From CAG-632 sp963626805 (GTDB lineage Bacteria > Bacillota > Clostridia > Lachnospirales > Lachnospiraceae), in contig CAVFXS010000002.1 of assembly GCA_963626805.1 (NCBI GenBank), positions 1 through 64,000 of the forward strand: a DNA stretch of 64,000 nucleotides, given 5' to 3'. A model generated the notes under the pieces. That model searched no databases. It saw only the letters and a program-made list of their open reading frames with translations, and had not been told where the DNA came from. This document shows positions 17,787 to 26,991 of the stretch, in pieces. Made by a program: the position numbers and the translations under genes. The stretch's first letter is position 1. Each line of letters opens with the position of its first letter.

Positions 17787-18908
17787 TTATAAAATAAATC
17801 CTCCCATGATCAGCCACAGGTATGACCACTCCCACATGATATCCCGGAAACTGTCTTCCATATATTCATAGATGTCATCCTGGTCATATCCTGTCATTCT
17901 GGCTATCACAACCATATAGTCCCTGACCGTGTTATAGGATAATGAATGATCCGCATTCCTATTATAATTACTGAGCCATTTCAGGAATATTCCCTGCCGT
18001 ATCACGGTATATTCCATGCAGATCCATTGAAACATCACAACCATTGCTTCAAGATCTGAGTCCGGTATCAGCATATTGGTAAATATTTCAGATAGCAGAT
18101 AATTTCTGAACAGATCTTCATAGGCAGAAAATACCTCTTTAAACTCATCCATATGCATATCCGTATTTTCTTCCAGAATGTTTTCCGCCTGACAGGATAC
18201 TGCTTCTATATATTCGGTGTATAAGCCTTCTTTTCTGTAATTATATGCAATATCAAGCCACAACTCGTTATTCTCCCGAAGGCAATCCCCTTCATCGGAA
18301 GTCAGCTCGCTTATGGCATGATATATCTCTTTAAGGTTATCGTCGCTTTCATATGCCCGGATAGCATCCGGCGTTATTTCGTCTTTCTCATATATATCGA
18401 GCAATATATAAAATGCCATCAGCAATGCGGAATTAACATCATATTCCCTGTTTCCTATGATATGCATCATAAGATTCCGGATCTCAAAACACAGATCTCC
18501 ACTTGCTTTATCCAGATTTTCAATTACAAGCCCATCGCTCTTATACAAAAAGTCAATCACTTCCGGACAGCAGGATACCAGGGACAACTCCCATCTGTCC
18601 TCAAATTCATGCACCTCTCTCGGAAATACGTGACAGGTTTCAGAAAGCATATCTTCTCCAAAGTCTGTCACCAGACTGCACAGCCCTTCCTGCAGGTAAG
18701 GGCATCGTCCATTCTTATTAAGCTTTATAATTCCTTCGCTGCCGTTTTTCTTTACATTTACATCCAGCCTTTTCCCGTCTAAAGTAGTTTTCCTCCACTT
18801 TGCAAGCGTCCGCTCATCTACTGCGATTTTCCATTGCATACAGCAGGTCATACTGCACCGATCGGCAATGCACTTAAATTCCTCATAAAAATCCGGTTTT
18901 ATATCCAT
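17787..18908 (-). CDS. fliB: flagellin lysine N-methylase FliB
   Basis: A 373-aa member of the FliB family, which methylates flagellin lysines. The cysteine pattern is present: CIADRCSMTCC near residue 12 and CPYLQEGLCSLV then SETCHVFPR near residues 70-95. These are thought to bind an iron-sulfur cluster. The ATG has GAGGG upstream and lies 3 bp after the stop of the TraB-like membrane gene, suggesting an operon. Its presence implies a flagellated host, though no flagellin gene is in the window. Confidence 0.9.
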   Translation of the reverse strand: MDIKPDFYEEFKCIADRCSMTCCMQWKIAVDERTLAKWRKTTLDGKRLDVNVKKNGSEGIIKLNKNGRCPYLQEGLCSLVTDFGEDMLSETCHVFPREVHEFEDRWELSLVSCCPEVIDFLYKSDGLVIENLDKASGDLCFEIRNLMMHIIGNREYDVNSALLMAFYILLDIYEKDEITPDAIRAYESDDNLKEIYHAISELTSDEGDCLRENNELWLDIAYNYRKEGLYTEYIEAVSCQAENILEENTDMHMDEFKEVFSAYEDLFRNYLLSEIFTNMLIPDSDLEAMVVMFQWICMEYTVIRQGIFLKWLSNYNRNADHSLSYNTVRDYMVVIARMTGYDQDDIYEYMEDSFRDIMWEWSYLWLIMGGFIL

Positions 18909-18911
18909 ACT

Positions 18912-20198
18912 CTATCCCTCTGAACTTTCATTATATCCCGATATTGCTTCTTTCCTGTGCATAACATGAATCCCAATATGTCCGATTCCAAGAATAACCG
19001 CTGCTCCGATCACAATCACATTTCCGGAATAAATACCCAGTAACAGACACGCAATCACCGGAAGTGTTGCTCCGGCTACAGGAAATCCCGCGAAGGACAT
19101 ATAAAAATCCTTCAGCGTTTTCGAACTTCTGAAATATTTGATCCAGTAACATTCATACAACACCATCAACACAAATGCCGTCATCCAGATTATAAGCTTC
19201 CATTCAAAATGAAGGCCTTCCAGGAACATTACCTTCGGATTAATTGCCGTAAAGATCACAAGGGATGTGCTCACCAGAGCTTCACCAATGCGTTCAAGAA
19301 TCAATAATATCTTATTCTCTTTTCTGGCACTTTCATCATAACCATCCGGCTTCGCCTTGCGTGCCCAGATGATATTCGGGACAAACAGCATCAGAAGAAA
19401 TATAAAACCTGTAACACAAAAGCCAAGGTCATATGGCCGTCCAATCCGCATAAAAGCAAGCGTACTTAATTTCACACTGCTTATGATATCTCCATATTGT
19501 GCCCTGAGCTTCCCTGCCATCAGATCAGGATTGTATAAGTCCGTATGGTAACTTCCATAAATCCCCATGATCCTGCCGCCACCGCATCGTGTGTATGCAT
19601 CTATAAAATTCGACACCATGTAGGACTCTCGCAGTTCTGCCATCCCATTCTGTTCCGTCTCATTATTATAAAACTCTATTCCCTGTCTGATACATTCCTT
19701 TGCATGCCTATATTGTTCGGAGTCATCAAGTCCGTTTTCCTCTAAATATTCCAGATACCTTGCCCCTGTGGTATCATACTGATGTCCTACATCGGTACCA
19801 TAGAATATGGTTTCCGGGCAACGTTCCTTGATCTCATGAAAGAACTCATAGTAGGATTCATTCCCCGACTGGGTTCCCTGGATCTCTTCAAAGAATAAAT
19901 CGATCAGCTCATCCGAGTCCGCTTTCATCCACTCATTTAAGAACTCCGCACTGTAATATGGCAGCTCCACAAAAAGGTTGCGATATCCTTCATCATAGTA
20001 TTTACTCCACACCTCGAACTCAATATCATAATACCTCTTATAACCATGTGCTTCTCCGTATAAACTTATCACAGTGTTTTCACTCGGAAATACATCTGTG
20101 GTCTGGTCGAAATGATCCAGAAGCAAGCCTGCAACCACCAGAAGCAGTACAATGCCAAATGCTGATATTGTTTTTATCCTTGCCTTTTTATCCCTCAT
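18912..20198 (-). CDS. TraB/ChaN-like domain membrane protein
   Basis: A 428-aa protein with an N-terminal membrane anchor (about 10-28) and an extracytoplasmic domain at about 35-245. The latter starts SLYGEAHGYKRYY and continues NLFVELPYY, the G-E-x-H and E-L-P pattern of TraB/TIKI/erythromycin-esterase-like folds. About five C-terminal TM segments follow (from residue 255). TIKI-type members are metalloproteases and others bind haem; which applies is unclear. It is followed by fliB with a 3-bp gap, so it may act on the cell surface with the flagellar modification enzyme. That link is inference. Confidence 0.6.
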   Translation of the reverse strand: MRDKKARIKTISAFGIVLLLVVAGLLLDHFDQTTDVFPSENTVISLYGEAHGYKRYYDIEFEVWSKYYDEGYRNLFVELPYYSAEFLNEWMKADSDELIDLFFEEIQGTQSGNESYYEFFHEIKERCPETIFYGTDVGHQYDTTGARYLEYLEENGLDDSEQYRHAKECIRQGIEFYNNETEQNGMAELRESYMVSNFIDAYTRCGGGRIMGIYGSYHTDLYNPDLMAGKLRAQYGDIISSVKLSTLAFMRIGRPYDLGFCVTGFIFLLMLFVPNIIWARKAKPDGYDESARKENKILLILERIGEALVSTSLVIFTAINPKVMFLEGLHFEWKLIIWMTAFVLMVLYECYWIKYFRSSKTLKDFYMSFAGFPVAGATLPVIACLLLGIYSGNVIVIGAAVILGIGHIGIHVMHRKEAISGYNESSEG

Positions 20199-20349
20199 CC
20201 CTAATCCTTAAACTCCTTCGTATAGTATAATTGACCATTTATTTGTCATAACATGCAATATTATAGATCAGTATAACACAAACTCTGCTTTAAAACACCG
20301 CCTTTCATTAGTCCGGAATCGTACTGTTCTAGTATAGTCCGGTGTCAGA

Positions 20350-21033
20350 CTAATTACCAAGTGAAATATTTTCCCGTTTCTTCCAGCTGATAAAGCCGTA
20401 TACATCATAAAAAAAGAAAATAACAAAGATAACAGTTACTGCTAAATAACGCAAATCGTTGATGGATGCCAGAATCCAGAGAACAATCAGTACAATGTCA
20501 TTTGCCGCATATCCGACTGCATAATAGGAAGATCGTAACATTGTCAATGATACCGCAAAAAAACTTGTTGTTACAGATATGGTACTGAATACTATATTAG
20601 GCGTGTTTAATGCAGATAAAATCATATAAAACAGCGTGGTAACAACGACTGCACCGACTAACAATAAAACCACATGCTTCTTAGTCAGTTTCTGAATCTC
20701 AACCTCCTTACCTCCCTCTGAGGGATTTTTTATCCATGTTACCGTTGACCAGATTGCCATCGGCATAGTCATTCCAAGATATGTGATCATCTCCCCCCAA
20801 TATCGGAATTGCCATGAAATAATACCGTACAGAATACTGAATATTATCATCAAAATCTGAGACCATACATTTCCTTTGGCCGCGAATATCAGAGATGTAA
20901 CTCCTATACATGCAGCAATTAATGTCAACGGATCGCAACTGCCGGATAACAGATTTGAAATAATAATGATTAATAATGAACCGATCCACGCTCCCCATTC
21001 CTTTTTTGTCAAACCTGCGATTGGATTACTCAT
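20350..21033 (-). CDS. pnuC: PnuC-family nicotinamide riboside/vitamin transporter
   Basis: A 227-aa protein with about seven TM segments and the PnuC-type WSQILMIIFSILYGIISWQF motif. PnuC proteins import nicotinamide riboside by facilitated diffusion; PnuT and PnuX homologues carry thiamine or riboflavin, so the substrate is not certain. The ATG at 21033 has AAAGGAG upstream and matches the family start; the longer frame would run through the terminator hairpin of its own leader. Expression is probably controlled by that leader. Confidence 0.85.
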   Translation of the reverse strand: MSNPIAGLTKKEWGAWIGSLLIIIISNLLSGSCDPLTLIAACIGVTSLIFAAKGNVWSQILMIIFSILYGIISWQFRYWGEMITYLGMTMPMAIWSTVTWIKNPSEGGKEVEIQKLTKKHVVLLLVGAVVVTTLFYMILSALNTPNIVFSTISVTTSFFAVSLTMLRSSYYAVGYAANDIVLIVLWILASINDLRYLAVTVIFVIFFFYDVYGFISWKKRENISLGN

Positions 21034-21172
21034 ATCAGCTCTTACACTCCTTTTCTTCTTTTTTCCAAAAAATAAAGCGCCAGTGCTTTCTATCTTCTCA
21101 GACCTAACGATAGAAATTCTGACGCTTAACTCCCCTACCCGGTGGCAGGAAAGTATCATAATCTATTTGGTT
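21034..21172 (-). promoter_or_regulatory. pnuC leader with attenuator; candidate riboswitch
   Basis: The leader begins at the predicted start near 21172. It contains a 10-bp hairpin (21130-21153) followed directly by an intrinsic terminator: stem AAGCGTCAG/CTGGCGCTT (21075-21127) enclosing a second stem, then UUUAUUUUUU (21067-21074). The terminator ends about 35 nt before the start codon, leaving no room for another promoter, so pnuC transcription must read through it. That implies regulated antitermination. It matches no aptamer that I recognise. Confidence 0.6.
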
Positions 21173-21178
21173 GTTACC

Positions 21179-21207
21179 TTTATATCATAAAATACACAAG
21201 TTGTCTA
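21179..21207 (-). promoter_or_regulatory. promoter of pnuC
   Basis: TAGACA (21202-21207) and TATAAA (21179-21184) are separated by 17 bp on the minus strand, between the metE stop and the pnuC leader. Confidence 0.6.
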
Positions 21208-21232
21208 CTGGCCGTTGTCAATTCCATACTAT

Positions 21233-23509
21233 TTACTGCTCTACATTGGTACGAATCTCTTTTGCAGCTGCAACCATGTTTCTAAGGCTCGCATCTGTTT
21301 CCGGCACACCTCTTGTCTTTAATCCGCAGTCCGGATTCACCCAAAGCTTCTCACGGCTGATCTTTGTAAGCATGACCTTCAATGCACGAACAATTTCTTC
21401 CACAGACGGCACTCTAGGAGAATGAATATCATAAACACCAGGTCCTACTTCTGTTTCAAAATGATTTTCTCTCAGTGAATCCAGGATCTGCAGATCCGAA
21501 CGTGAGGCCTCAAATGTAATTACATCTGCATCCATATCATCTATCGCCAGAATAATATCTGTAAATTCACTGTAGCACATATGTGTATGAATCTGCGTAT
21601 CCGCCTTCACTCCACTGTGCGTCAGACGGAAAGCCGGAATTGCAAAATCAAGATATTCTGTATACCAGTCAGATTTTCTGAGCGGCAGCTTTTCTCTTAA
21701 GGCAGCCTCGTCAATCTGTATCATCCGGATTCCGTTTGCCTCCAGATCCAGCACTTCATCCCTGATTGCCAGTGCAATCTGTGAGATGGATTCCTTAATG
21801 GATATATCCTCTCTTGGAAATGACCAGTTCAATATGGTAACCGGCCCTGTCAGCATTCCCTTCATAATCTTTTTGGTAAGTGACTGTGCATATACGGACC
21901 ATTCTACCGTTATCGGTTTTTCGCGATACACATCGCCCCAGATGATCGGTGGTTTTACACATCTGGTTCCGTAAGACTGCACCCATGCTTTTTCTGTAAA
22001 AAGGAACCCGCCAAGTGCCTCGCCAAAATACTCCACCATATCATTTCTCTCGTATTCTCCGTGCACCAGTACATCAAGTCCGATTTCCTCCTGCCATGCT
22101 ACACATTCTGCGATCTTTTTCCGGTTAAACTCTATATATTCCTCTCTGGTAATCTCTCTCTTACGGAATGCAGACCGGTTCGCCTTTACATCCCTGGTCT
22201 GTGGGAATGAACCAATCGTCGTTGTCGGGAACTCCGGAAGCCCAAACGCCTTCTTCTGCAGACTCTGGCGTTCCTTTCTCTTCGGCTCTCTGATATAATC
22301 CTCTGCCGTTACATGTGCAAGTCTGTTTTTTACTTCTTCATTTCCACATTTCCGATCGGCAGCAAAAAGATCATGATTTTTCTTATATGCCTCTGCATTG
22401 AAATATTCCGTATCCTCCGCAAGGTTGCTCAGTTCTTTAAGTTCTGTCAGCTTCTCCTCGGCAAAAGCAAAATAAGCCAGATATTCTGCAGAAAGCTTCG
22501 TCTCATGTTTTAACGTATATGGCACATGAAGCAACGAGCAGGATGTCGATAATACAGTCTGAATTTCTTTTTCCCGTAAATCCGCTAAAACCTTCAATGT
22601 CTTCTCATAGTGATTCTTCCAGGTATTTTTTCCGTTAACCAGTCCTGCAAACAGCACTTTCTCCTTTGGGAACCCGAATGTTTCAATTAAATGAAGTGTT
22701 TCTTTTCCCTCCAGAAAATCAAGGCCGATCCCTGCGAATGGCATGCGAATCAAATCCTGATAAATATCTCTTACATCACCAAAGTATGTCTGTAAAAGTA
22801 TTTTGCTGTCTTTTACCGCTGTCAGAATCGCATCATACAGTCTATGAAAAAGCGCAATGTCCTCTTCTCCCATATCCTGCACCAATGCCGGTTCATCAAA
22901 CTGTATCCATGCGATTTTTTCTTTCTCACACTTTCCGATCAGATCCTTATATACTTCCACAATCTCATCTACATAATCTTTTACTGTTCTGGTTCCTGTA
23001 CATCTACAAAGCTTCAGCATTGTATACGCACCGATCACGACCGGTTTTGTCTCTATTCCAAGTGCCTTTGCTTCAAGGTACTCTGACCATAACTTATTTC
23101 CGGATATTTTAATTGTTGTATCATCTTCCAGCTCCGGAACAATGTAATGGTAGTTCGTGTTGAACCATTTCTTCATGGCAAGTGCCTTAACATCTCCGGA
23201 GTCGCCCTGATATCCTCGCACCATTGCAAAATACGTATCCAGCTCCGGCAGATTCAATTCTTTATATCGCTTCGGAACAATCCCCAGCAGCGTAGCTGTA
23301 TCCAGCACAATATCATAAAATGAGAAATCATTACTTGAAATATAAGTAATTCCCGCATTCTTCTGTGTCTGCCAATGTGTCTTTCGCAGTTCCTGTGCCT
23401 TCTGTAATAAGTCTTCCGATTGGATTTCCCCTTTAAAATATTTTTCAGAAGCAAATTTTAATTCTCTTAACGTACCGATCCTTGGAAATCCAATTACTGA
23501 TGTCTGCAT
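21233..23509 (-). CDS. metE: cobalamin-independent methionine synthase
   Basis: A 758-aa protein of full family length, with duplicated barrels. It transfers a methyl group from 5-methyltetrahydrofolate-triglutamate to homocysteine. Zinc-ligand motifs are present: THMCYS (His and Cys), ITFEAS (Glu) and NPDCGLKTR (Cys); the N-terminal start MQTSVIGFPRIG is canonical. The start at 23509 follows TTGGAGG; an earlier frame start adds 31 unrelated residues. A TATAAT lies about 60 bp upstream. No S-box or T-box is evident in the roughly 150-bp leader region. Confidence 0.95.
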   Translation of the reverse strand: MQTSVIGFPRIGTLRELKFASEKYFKGEIQSEDLLQKAQELRKTHWQTQKNAGITYISSNDFSFYDIVLDTATLLGIVPKRYKELNLPELDTYFAMVRGYQGDSGDVKALAMKKWFNTNYHYIVPELEDDTTIKISGNKLWSEYLEAKALGIETKPVVIGAYTMLKLCRCTGTRTVKDYVDEIVEVYKDLIGKCEKEKIAWIQFDEPALVQDMGEEDIALFHRLYDAILTAVKDSKILLQTYFGDVRDIYQDLIRMPFAGIGLDFLEGKETLHLIETFGFPKEKVLFAGLVNGKNTWKNHYEKTLKVLADLREKEIQTVLSTSCSLLHVPYTLKHETKLSAEYLAYFAFAEEKLTELKELSNLAEDTEYFNAEAYKKNHDLFAADRKCGNEEVKNRLAHVTAEDYIREPKRKERQSLQKKAFGLPEFPTTTIGSFPQTRDVKANRSAFRKREITREEYIEFNRKKIAECVAWQEEIGLDVLVHGEYERNDMVEYFGEALGGFLFTEKAWVQSYGTRCVKPPIIWGDVYREKPITVEWSVYAQSLTKKIMKGMLTGPVTILNWSFPREDISIKESISQIALAIRDEVLDLEANGIRMIQIDEAALREKLPLRKSDWYTEYLDFAIPAFRLTHSGVKADTQIHTHMCYSEFTDIILAIDDMDADVITFEASRSDLQILDSLRENHFETEVGPGVYDIHSPRVPSVEEIVRALKVMLTKISREKLWVNPDCGLKTRGVPETDASLRNMVAAAKEIRTNVEQ

Positions 23510-23583
23510 AAACCATACCTCCAACCTGTTAATTCTTTTATGGAAGTCATTATAATTGGATTTGCAGCATTTGTATAATACAT

Positions 23584-23624
23584 AAAAAAACGCATTATCC
23601 ATAGTTTAAAACTATGGATAATGC
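23584..23624 (-). terminator. terminator of the M23 peptidase gene
   Basis: GCATTATCCATAGTTT pairs perfectly with AAACTATGGATAATGC, followed on the minus strand by a run of seven U. It lies about 35 bp past the M23 gene stop and upstream of the metE promoter region. Confidence 0.85.
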
Positions 23625-23658
23625 ATCATCTCACCACTCATAGGAGCTCAATTTCATT

Positions 23659-25194
23659 TTATAAATATCCTGCCGGATTGACTGCAGTTCCATTTACAAT
23701 AATCTCAAAATGAATATGTGGTCCTGTACTGTCACCGGTATTACCGGTCTTTGCGATTACCTCGCCCTGATCTACGTACTGTCCTGCACTTACCTGAATA
23801 GAACTTAAATGTGCGTATCTGGTCTTTACGCCATCCCCGTGGTCGATTACTACACAGTAACCATATCCACCGGACCAGCCTGCGGATACGACACGACCTG
23901 CTCTGGAAGCACGACATGCGGTTCCTACCGGGACACCCCAGTCAATACCCTTATGGATAGTTCCCCAGCGGGCACCGAAGCCGGAAGTCAACGTTCCGTA
24001 TGTTGTCGGTCGGATGTACGTCGGCAGCGGCATGGTGCCACGTTCTACAATCTTAGGAACGGCTTCTGTATTGATTGCCTGCTTAATGATCTCACGTCCG
24101 GTCTCTGCACCGTTATTATAGCTTACAATTGCTGTTACGGTCCGGTTACCGGTCTGTGGCTCCTGAATCACTGTATCATCACCAACATATTTATTCGGAT
24201 TATCCACATACTGTACGTCAGCCTCATAATCCTCGGTATATGTGGTCTGCTCCTGCATTACAACAGAAAGCTCCGGCTTTGGAACCATAACTACAATCTG
24301 ATCACCAACTAAAATATTGGAATCGATCTCCATGCCTTCGTTGATTGCCAGAAGTTCACTGGTTGTCATACCATATTTATCTGCAATCGTGGACAGACAG
24401 TCACCCGCCTGCACCTGATAAACTTCATTGTTCTCCTGCTCTTTGGTAATACTCTCATAGGCTGTCTGTACATCACTCAACTGATCCTGAGAAGCATAGG
24501 TCTCAATTACCTCAATGTTCTCCTGGAACTCCACTGACAGGATACCGTCTTCTCCTACGTTTGCAGAAGCATCTGCAACTGTCGGATTGCCCTCTGCATC
24601 AGCAGCTAAAACCGGCGGATTATTCGCAGTCTTGGAAGCGTTCACTACATTCGTTGTCATAGCTCCGACTTCCTGCTTGTTCTCCGATGCCAGTTCGATC
24701 AGAAACTCATCATCAGTGTCGTAATTATTCTGTACCTGTTCTAACACCTGTAACACTTCAGCCTCACTGGAGAGTGTAACTGTATAATTATTAATCTTCA
24801 AGGTATATGCCAGTGCCTTATTATTCACTGTGCATGCCTGCAGCTCCTGATACACATTCTGCTTCAATACCTCTGCATCCTCAGCCTTTTCAAAGCTCTT
24901 CTTGACCGGCTCGTATGCCACCTCAGCATCTACAAGTGTCAGAGCATCTGACTGTGCATTCAGCTCCAGACGTGCCTGCTCATAGGCTGTCTGTGCTGCC
25001 TCTTTGCTTTCTGCTGTTCCCACACTCCTGCCATTAATCAGAATCTGATATCGTTCTTTTACAAAATCACCATTTACAGCAACCGGAAATGCTAACAGTG
25101 CAACGCTTGTTGCAATAAACAAACCACGGTATATCTTTAGTTTTCTGCGAATCATTCCCACATTGCCACGTTTCATTTTATTGTCACGTTTCAT
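23659..25194 (-). CDS. LysM/G5/M23 cell-wall endopeptidase
   Basis: A 511-aa exported protein. A signal/anchor helix (about 24-42) is followed by a helical region and a LysM peptidoglycan-binding domain (about 258-305, YQVQAGDCLSTIADKYG). Next come a G5 domain (about 310-390) and a C-terminal M23 LytM-type peptidase with HKGIDWG, YAHLSS and HIHFE zinc and catalytic motifs. It probably cleaves peptide cross-links during growth or sporulation. The ATG has AGGAGT upstream. Its promoter carries a WalR-like box, fitting cell-wall-hydrolase control. Confidence 0.92.
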   Translation of the reverse strand: MKRDNKMKRGNVGMIRRKLKIYRGLFIATSVALLAFPVAVNGDFVKERYQILINGRSVGTAESKEAAQTAYEQARLELNAQSDALTLVDAEVAYEPVKKSFEKAEDAEVLKQNVYQELQACTVNNKALAYTLKINNYTVTLSSEAEVLQVLEQVQNNYDTDDEFLIELASENKQEVGAMTTNVVNASKTANNPPVLAADAEGNPTVADASANVGEDGILSVEFQENIEVIETYASQDQLSDVQTAYESITKEQENNEVYQVQAGDCLSTIADKYGMTTSELLAINEGMEIDSNILVGDQIVVMVPKPELSVVMQEQTTYTEDYEADVQYVDNPNKYVGDDTVIQEPQTGNRTVTAIVSYNNGAETGREIIKQAINTEAVPKIVERGTMPLPTYIRPTTYGTLTSGFGARWGTIHKGIDWGVPVGTACRASRAGRVVSAGWSGGYGYCVVIDHGDGVKTRYAHLSSIQVSAGQYVDQGEVIAKTGNTGDSTGPHIHFEIIVNGTAVNPAGYL

Positions 25195-25228
25195 TTGTCT
25201 GACTCCTGTTTCAATTCTAAATCACTTT

Positions 25229-25245
25229 GTAACATTTTCGTAACA
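25229..25245 (-). promoter_or_regulatory. WalR-like box
   Basis: On the minus strand TGTTAC-GAAAA-TGTTAC is a direct repeat with 5-bp spacing, matching the WalR (YycF) consensus TGTWAH-N5-TGTWAH. It begins immediately after the -10 element, so bound regulator would more likely repress than activate. WalRK controls cell-wall hydrolases in Firmicutes; that this host uses it is inference. Confidence 0.55.
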
Positions 25246-25274
25246 ATTATAGCAGTCTTTCATTCTTTTGTAAA
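25246..25274 (-). promoter_or_regulatory. promoter of the M23 peptidase gene
   Basis: TTTACA (25269-25274) and TATAAT (25246-25251), 17 bp apart, on the minus strand. Confidence 0.75.
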
Positions 25275-25308
25275 GTCTTATTCCCGAAGACACATTTATG
25301 TCCGACGA

Positions 25309-25337
25309 TTGACTTTTCAAGCTTCCTTTTCTATACT
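25309..25337 (+). promoter_or_regulatory. promoter of the HD-GYP gene
   Basis: TTGACT (25309-25314) and TATACT (25332-25337), 17-bp spacer, 29 bp upstream of the ATG. It is divergent from the M23 peptidase promoter. Confidence 0.8.
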
Positions 25338-25366
25338 GATAATAGATTATAAATGGGAGTGTCAAA

Positions 25367-26473
25367 ATGGATCATAAACGGGTTTCTTTTTCCAATTTAA
25401 AACCGGGAATGCAGGTTGCTGATGATGTTTACAATCAGAATTACCAGCTGATCCTGCCGAAAGGCGTAGTTATTACGGAACAGATTCTGCCCCGTCTGAT
25501 TTACTATGGCATTAAACAGATCTCTGTTTTTACCGAGACGCCTTCTGAAACGGTTTCCTTTTCCGTTTCCAATACCCCGGAATCTCCCAATGTATATAAG
25601 ACCCATGCACAGCATATTCGTGAAAGTGCTGATTTCCTGCAGTACAGTAATGCATTTTATGAGGCAAAGGAGCATTTCCAGTACACTCTGACCGATATTG
25701 CCGAACGTGACACCCAGATTGACATTGATCAGATGTTTAAAACGACCGCTGACATCCTGAAGCATGCCGGTACCTCCTATCAGGTATTTGACATGCTCCA
25801 TAATATGCGGCATTTTGACGATTCCACCTTCGCCCATTCCCTGAATGTATCTATCATCTGTAATATCATGGGAAAATGGCTTCATCTTCCGGAAGAAGAT
25901 ATCAGACTACTGACAGTTTCCGGTCTGCTTCATGACATTGGAAAGCTACTGATTCCATCCGAAATCATTACCAAGCCGGGACGTCTGACTGCAGAAGAAT
26001 ATGAGACGATCAAGCAGCATTCCCGACTCGGTTATCAGCTGTTATCCAAGCAGGATCTGGATTCCCGGATCGCCCAGGTTGCGCTCTGTCATCATGAGAA
26101 ATACGATGGCAGCGGATATCCTCTACATATTTCCGGGACTAAAATCCCTGCCTTTGCCCGTATTGTCTGCATTGTGGACATCTATGAGGCGATGACGGCC
26201 GACCGGGTATATCGGAAGGGTATCTGCCCGTTTGAGGTTATCCGCCAGTTCGAGACAGAAGGTTTTCAAAAATACGATACGGAATTTATCCTTACATTTT
26301 TAAAAGGAATTGTTCAGACCTATCTGCATGAAACCGTGCTTTTAAACAACAACGAACAGGGCGAGATCGTCATGATAAACGAAAACTCCCTGTCACGTCC
26401 TATGATCCGCACTTCAGACGGATTTCTTGATCTGTCCAAAAAGCCGGAGCTTGAAATTATTCAGATTCTTTAA
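25367..26473 (+). CDS. HD-GYP domain c-di-GMP phosphodiesterase
   Basis: A 368-aa cytoplasmic protein with an N-terminal DUF3391-like domain (about 1-65) and an HD-GYP domain (about 125-310). HDIGK and HHEKYDGSGYP are both intact, predicting metal-dependent hydrolysis of c-di-GMP. The protein has no receiver or membrane domain. It probably opposes the GGDEF proteins elsewhere in the window, though direct links are not shown. Confidence 0.88.
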   Translation: MDHKRVSFSNLKPGMQVADDVYNQNYQLILPKGVVITEQILPRLIYYGIKQISVFTETPSETVSFSVSNTPESPNVYKTHAQHIRESADFLQYSNAFYEAKEHFQYTLTDIAERDTQIDIDQMFKTTADILKHAGTSYQVFDMLHNMRHFDDSTFAHSLNVSIICNIMGKWLHLPEEDIRLLTVSGLLHDIGKLLIPSEIITKPGRLTAEEYETIKQHSRLGYQLLSKQDLDSRIAQVALCHHEKYDGSGYPLHISGTKIPAFARIVCIVDIYEAMTADRVYRKGICPFEVIRQFETEGFQKYDTEFILTFLKGIVQTYLHETVLLNNNEQGEIVMINENSLSRPMIRTSDGFLDLSKKPELEIIQIL

Positions 26474-26982
26474 GTTTGCTGAAGCATATGAACCACTTCA
26501 TCCATCAGCCCTTCTACATCATATCCTTCTGCATCCACCGTTATATCCGCATACTTCTCATAAAGCGGGATCCGCTCATCATACAGATCCTTTAATGTCT
26601 GTCCATCCTTCAATACAACACCGCGCCGACGGATATTTCCCAGTCGACTGCAGATTGTTGGATAAGACAGCTTCAGATATACAACCGTTCCGATTTCCCG
26701 GAAATGATTCATTGCCTCTTCGCCGTAGATGACACTGCCACCGGTTGCAATCACATGCTTATCGGTCTCGATTCCGGCATTCACCGCATTTTCGATGCGG
26801 ATAAATTCCTCTTCGCCCTCCTGCGCTATAATCTCTCGTAATAACCGACCTTCCTTTTTCTGGATCAGCAGATCCGAATCTGTAAACTCATAGCCCAGAA
26901 CCTTTGCCAGCACAACCCCGATCGTACTCTTACCGCATCCCGGCATTCCGATCAGAATAACATTGTTTCCCTTCATTTGCAC
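26470..26982 (-). CDS. aroK: shikimate kinase
   Basis: A 170-aa protein with P-loop GMPGCGKST at residue 13, the DSD shikimate-binding region (FTDSDLLIQ) and the GGSVIYGEEA motif. It phosphorylates shikimate in chorismate biosynthesis. The length is normal. Its 3' end overlaps the convergent HD-GYP gene by 4 bp. No other aro gene adjoins. Confidence 0.92.
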   Translation of the reverse strand: MQMKGNNVILIGMPGCGKSTIGVVLAKVLGYEFTDSDLLIQKKEGRLLREIIAQEGEEEFIRIENAVNAGIETDKHVIATGGSVIYGEEAMNHFREIGTVVYLKLSYPTICSRLGNIRRRGVVLKDGQTLKDLYDERIPLYEKYADITVDAEGYDVEGLMDEVVHMLQQT

Positions 26983-26991
26983 CTGTTCCTC

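Noticed and set aside
21034..21172. TPP riboswitch in the pnuC leader
   Set aside because: CTGAGA occurs, but inside the terminator loop; the other conserved TPP elements are absent.
23510..23605. S-box or T-box upstream of metE
   Set aside because: The leader is short, and no conserved elements of either class can be read.
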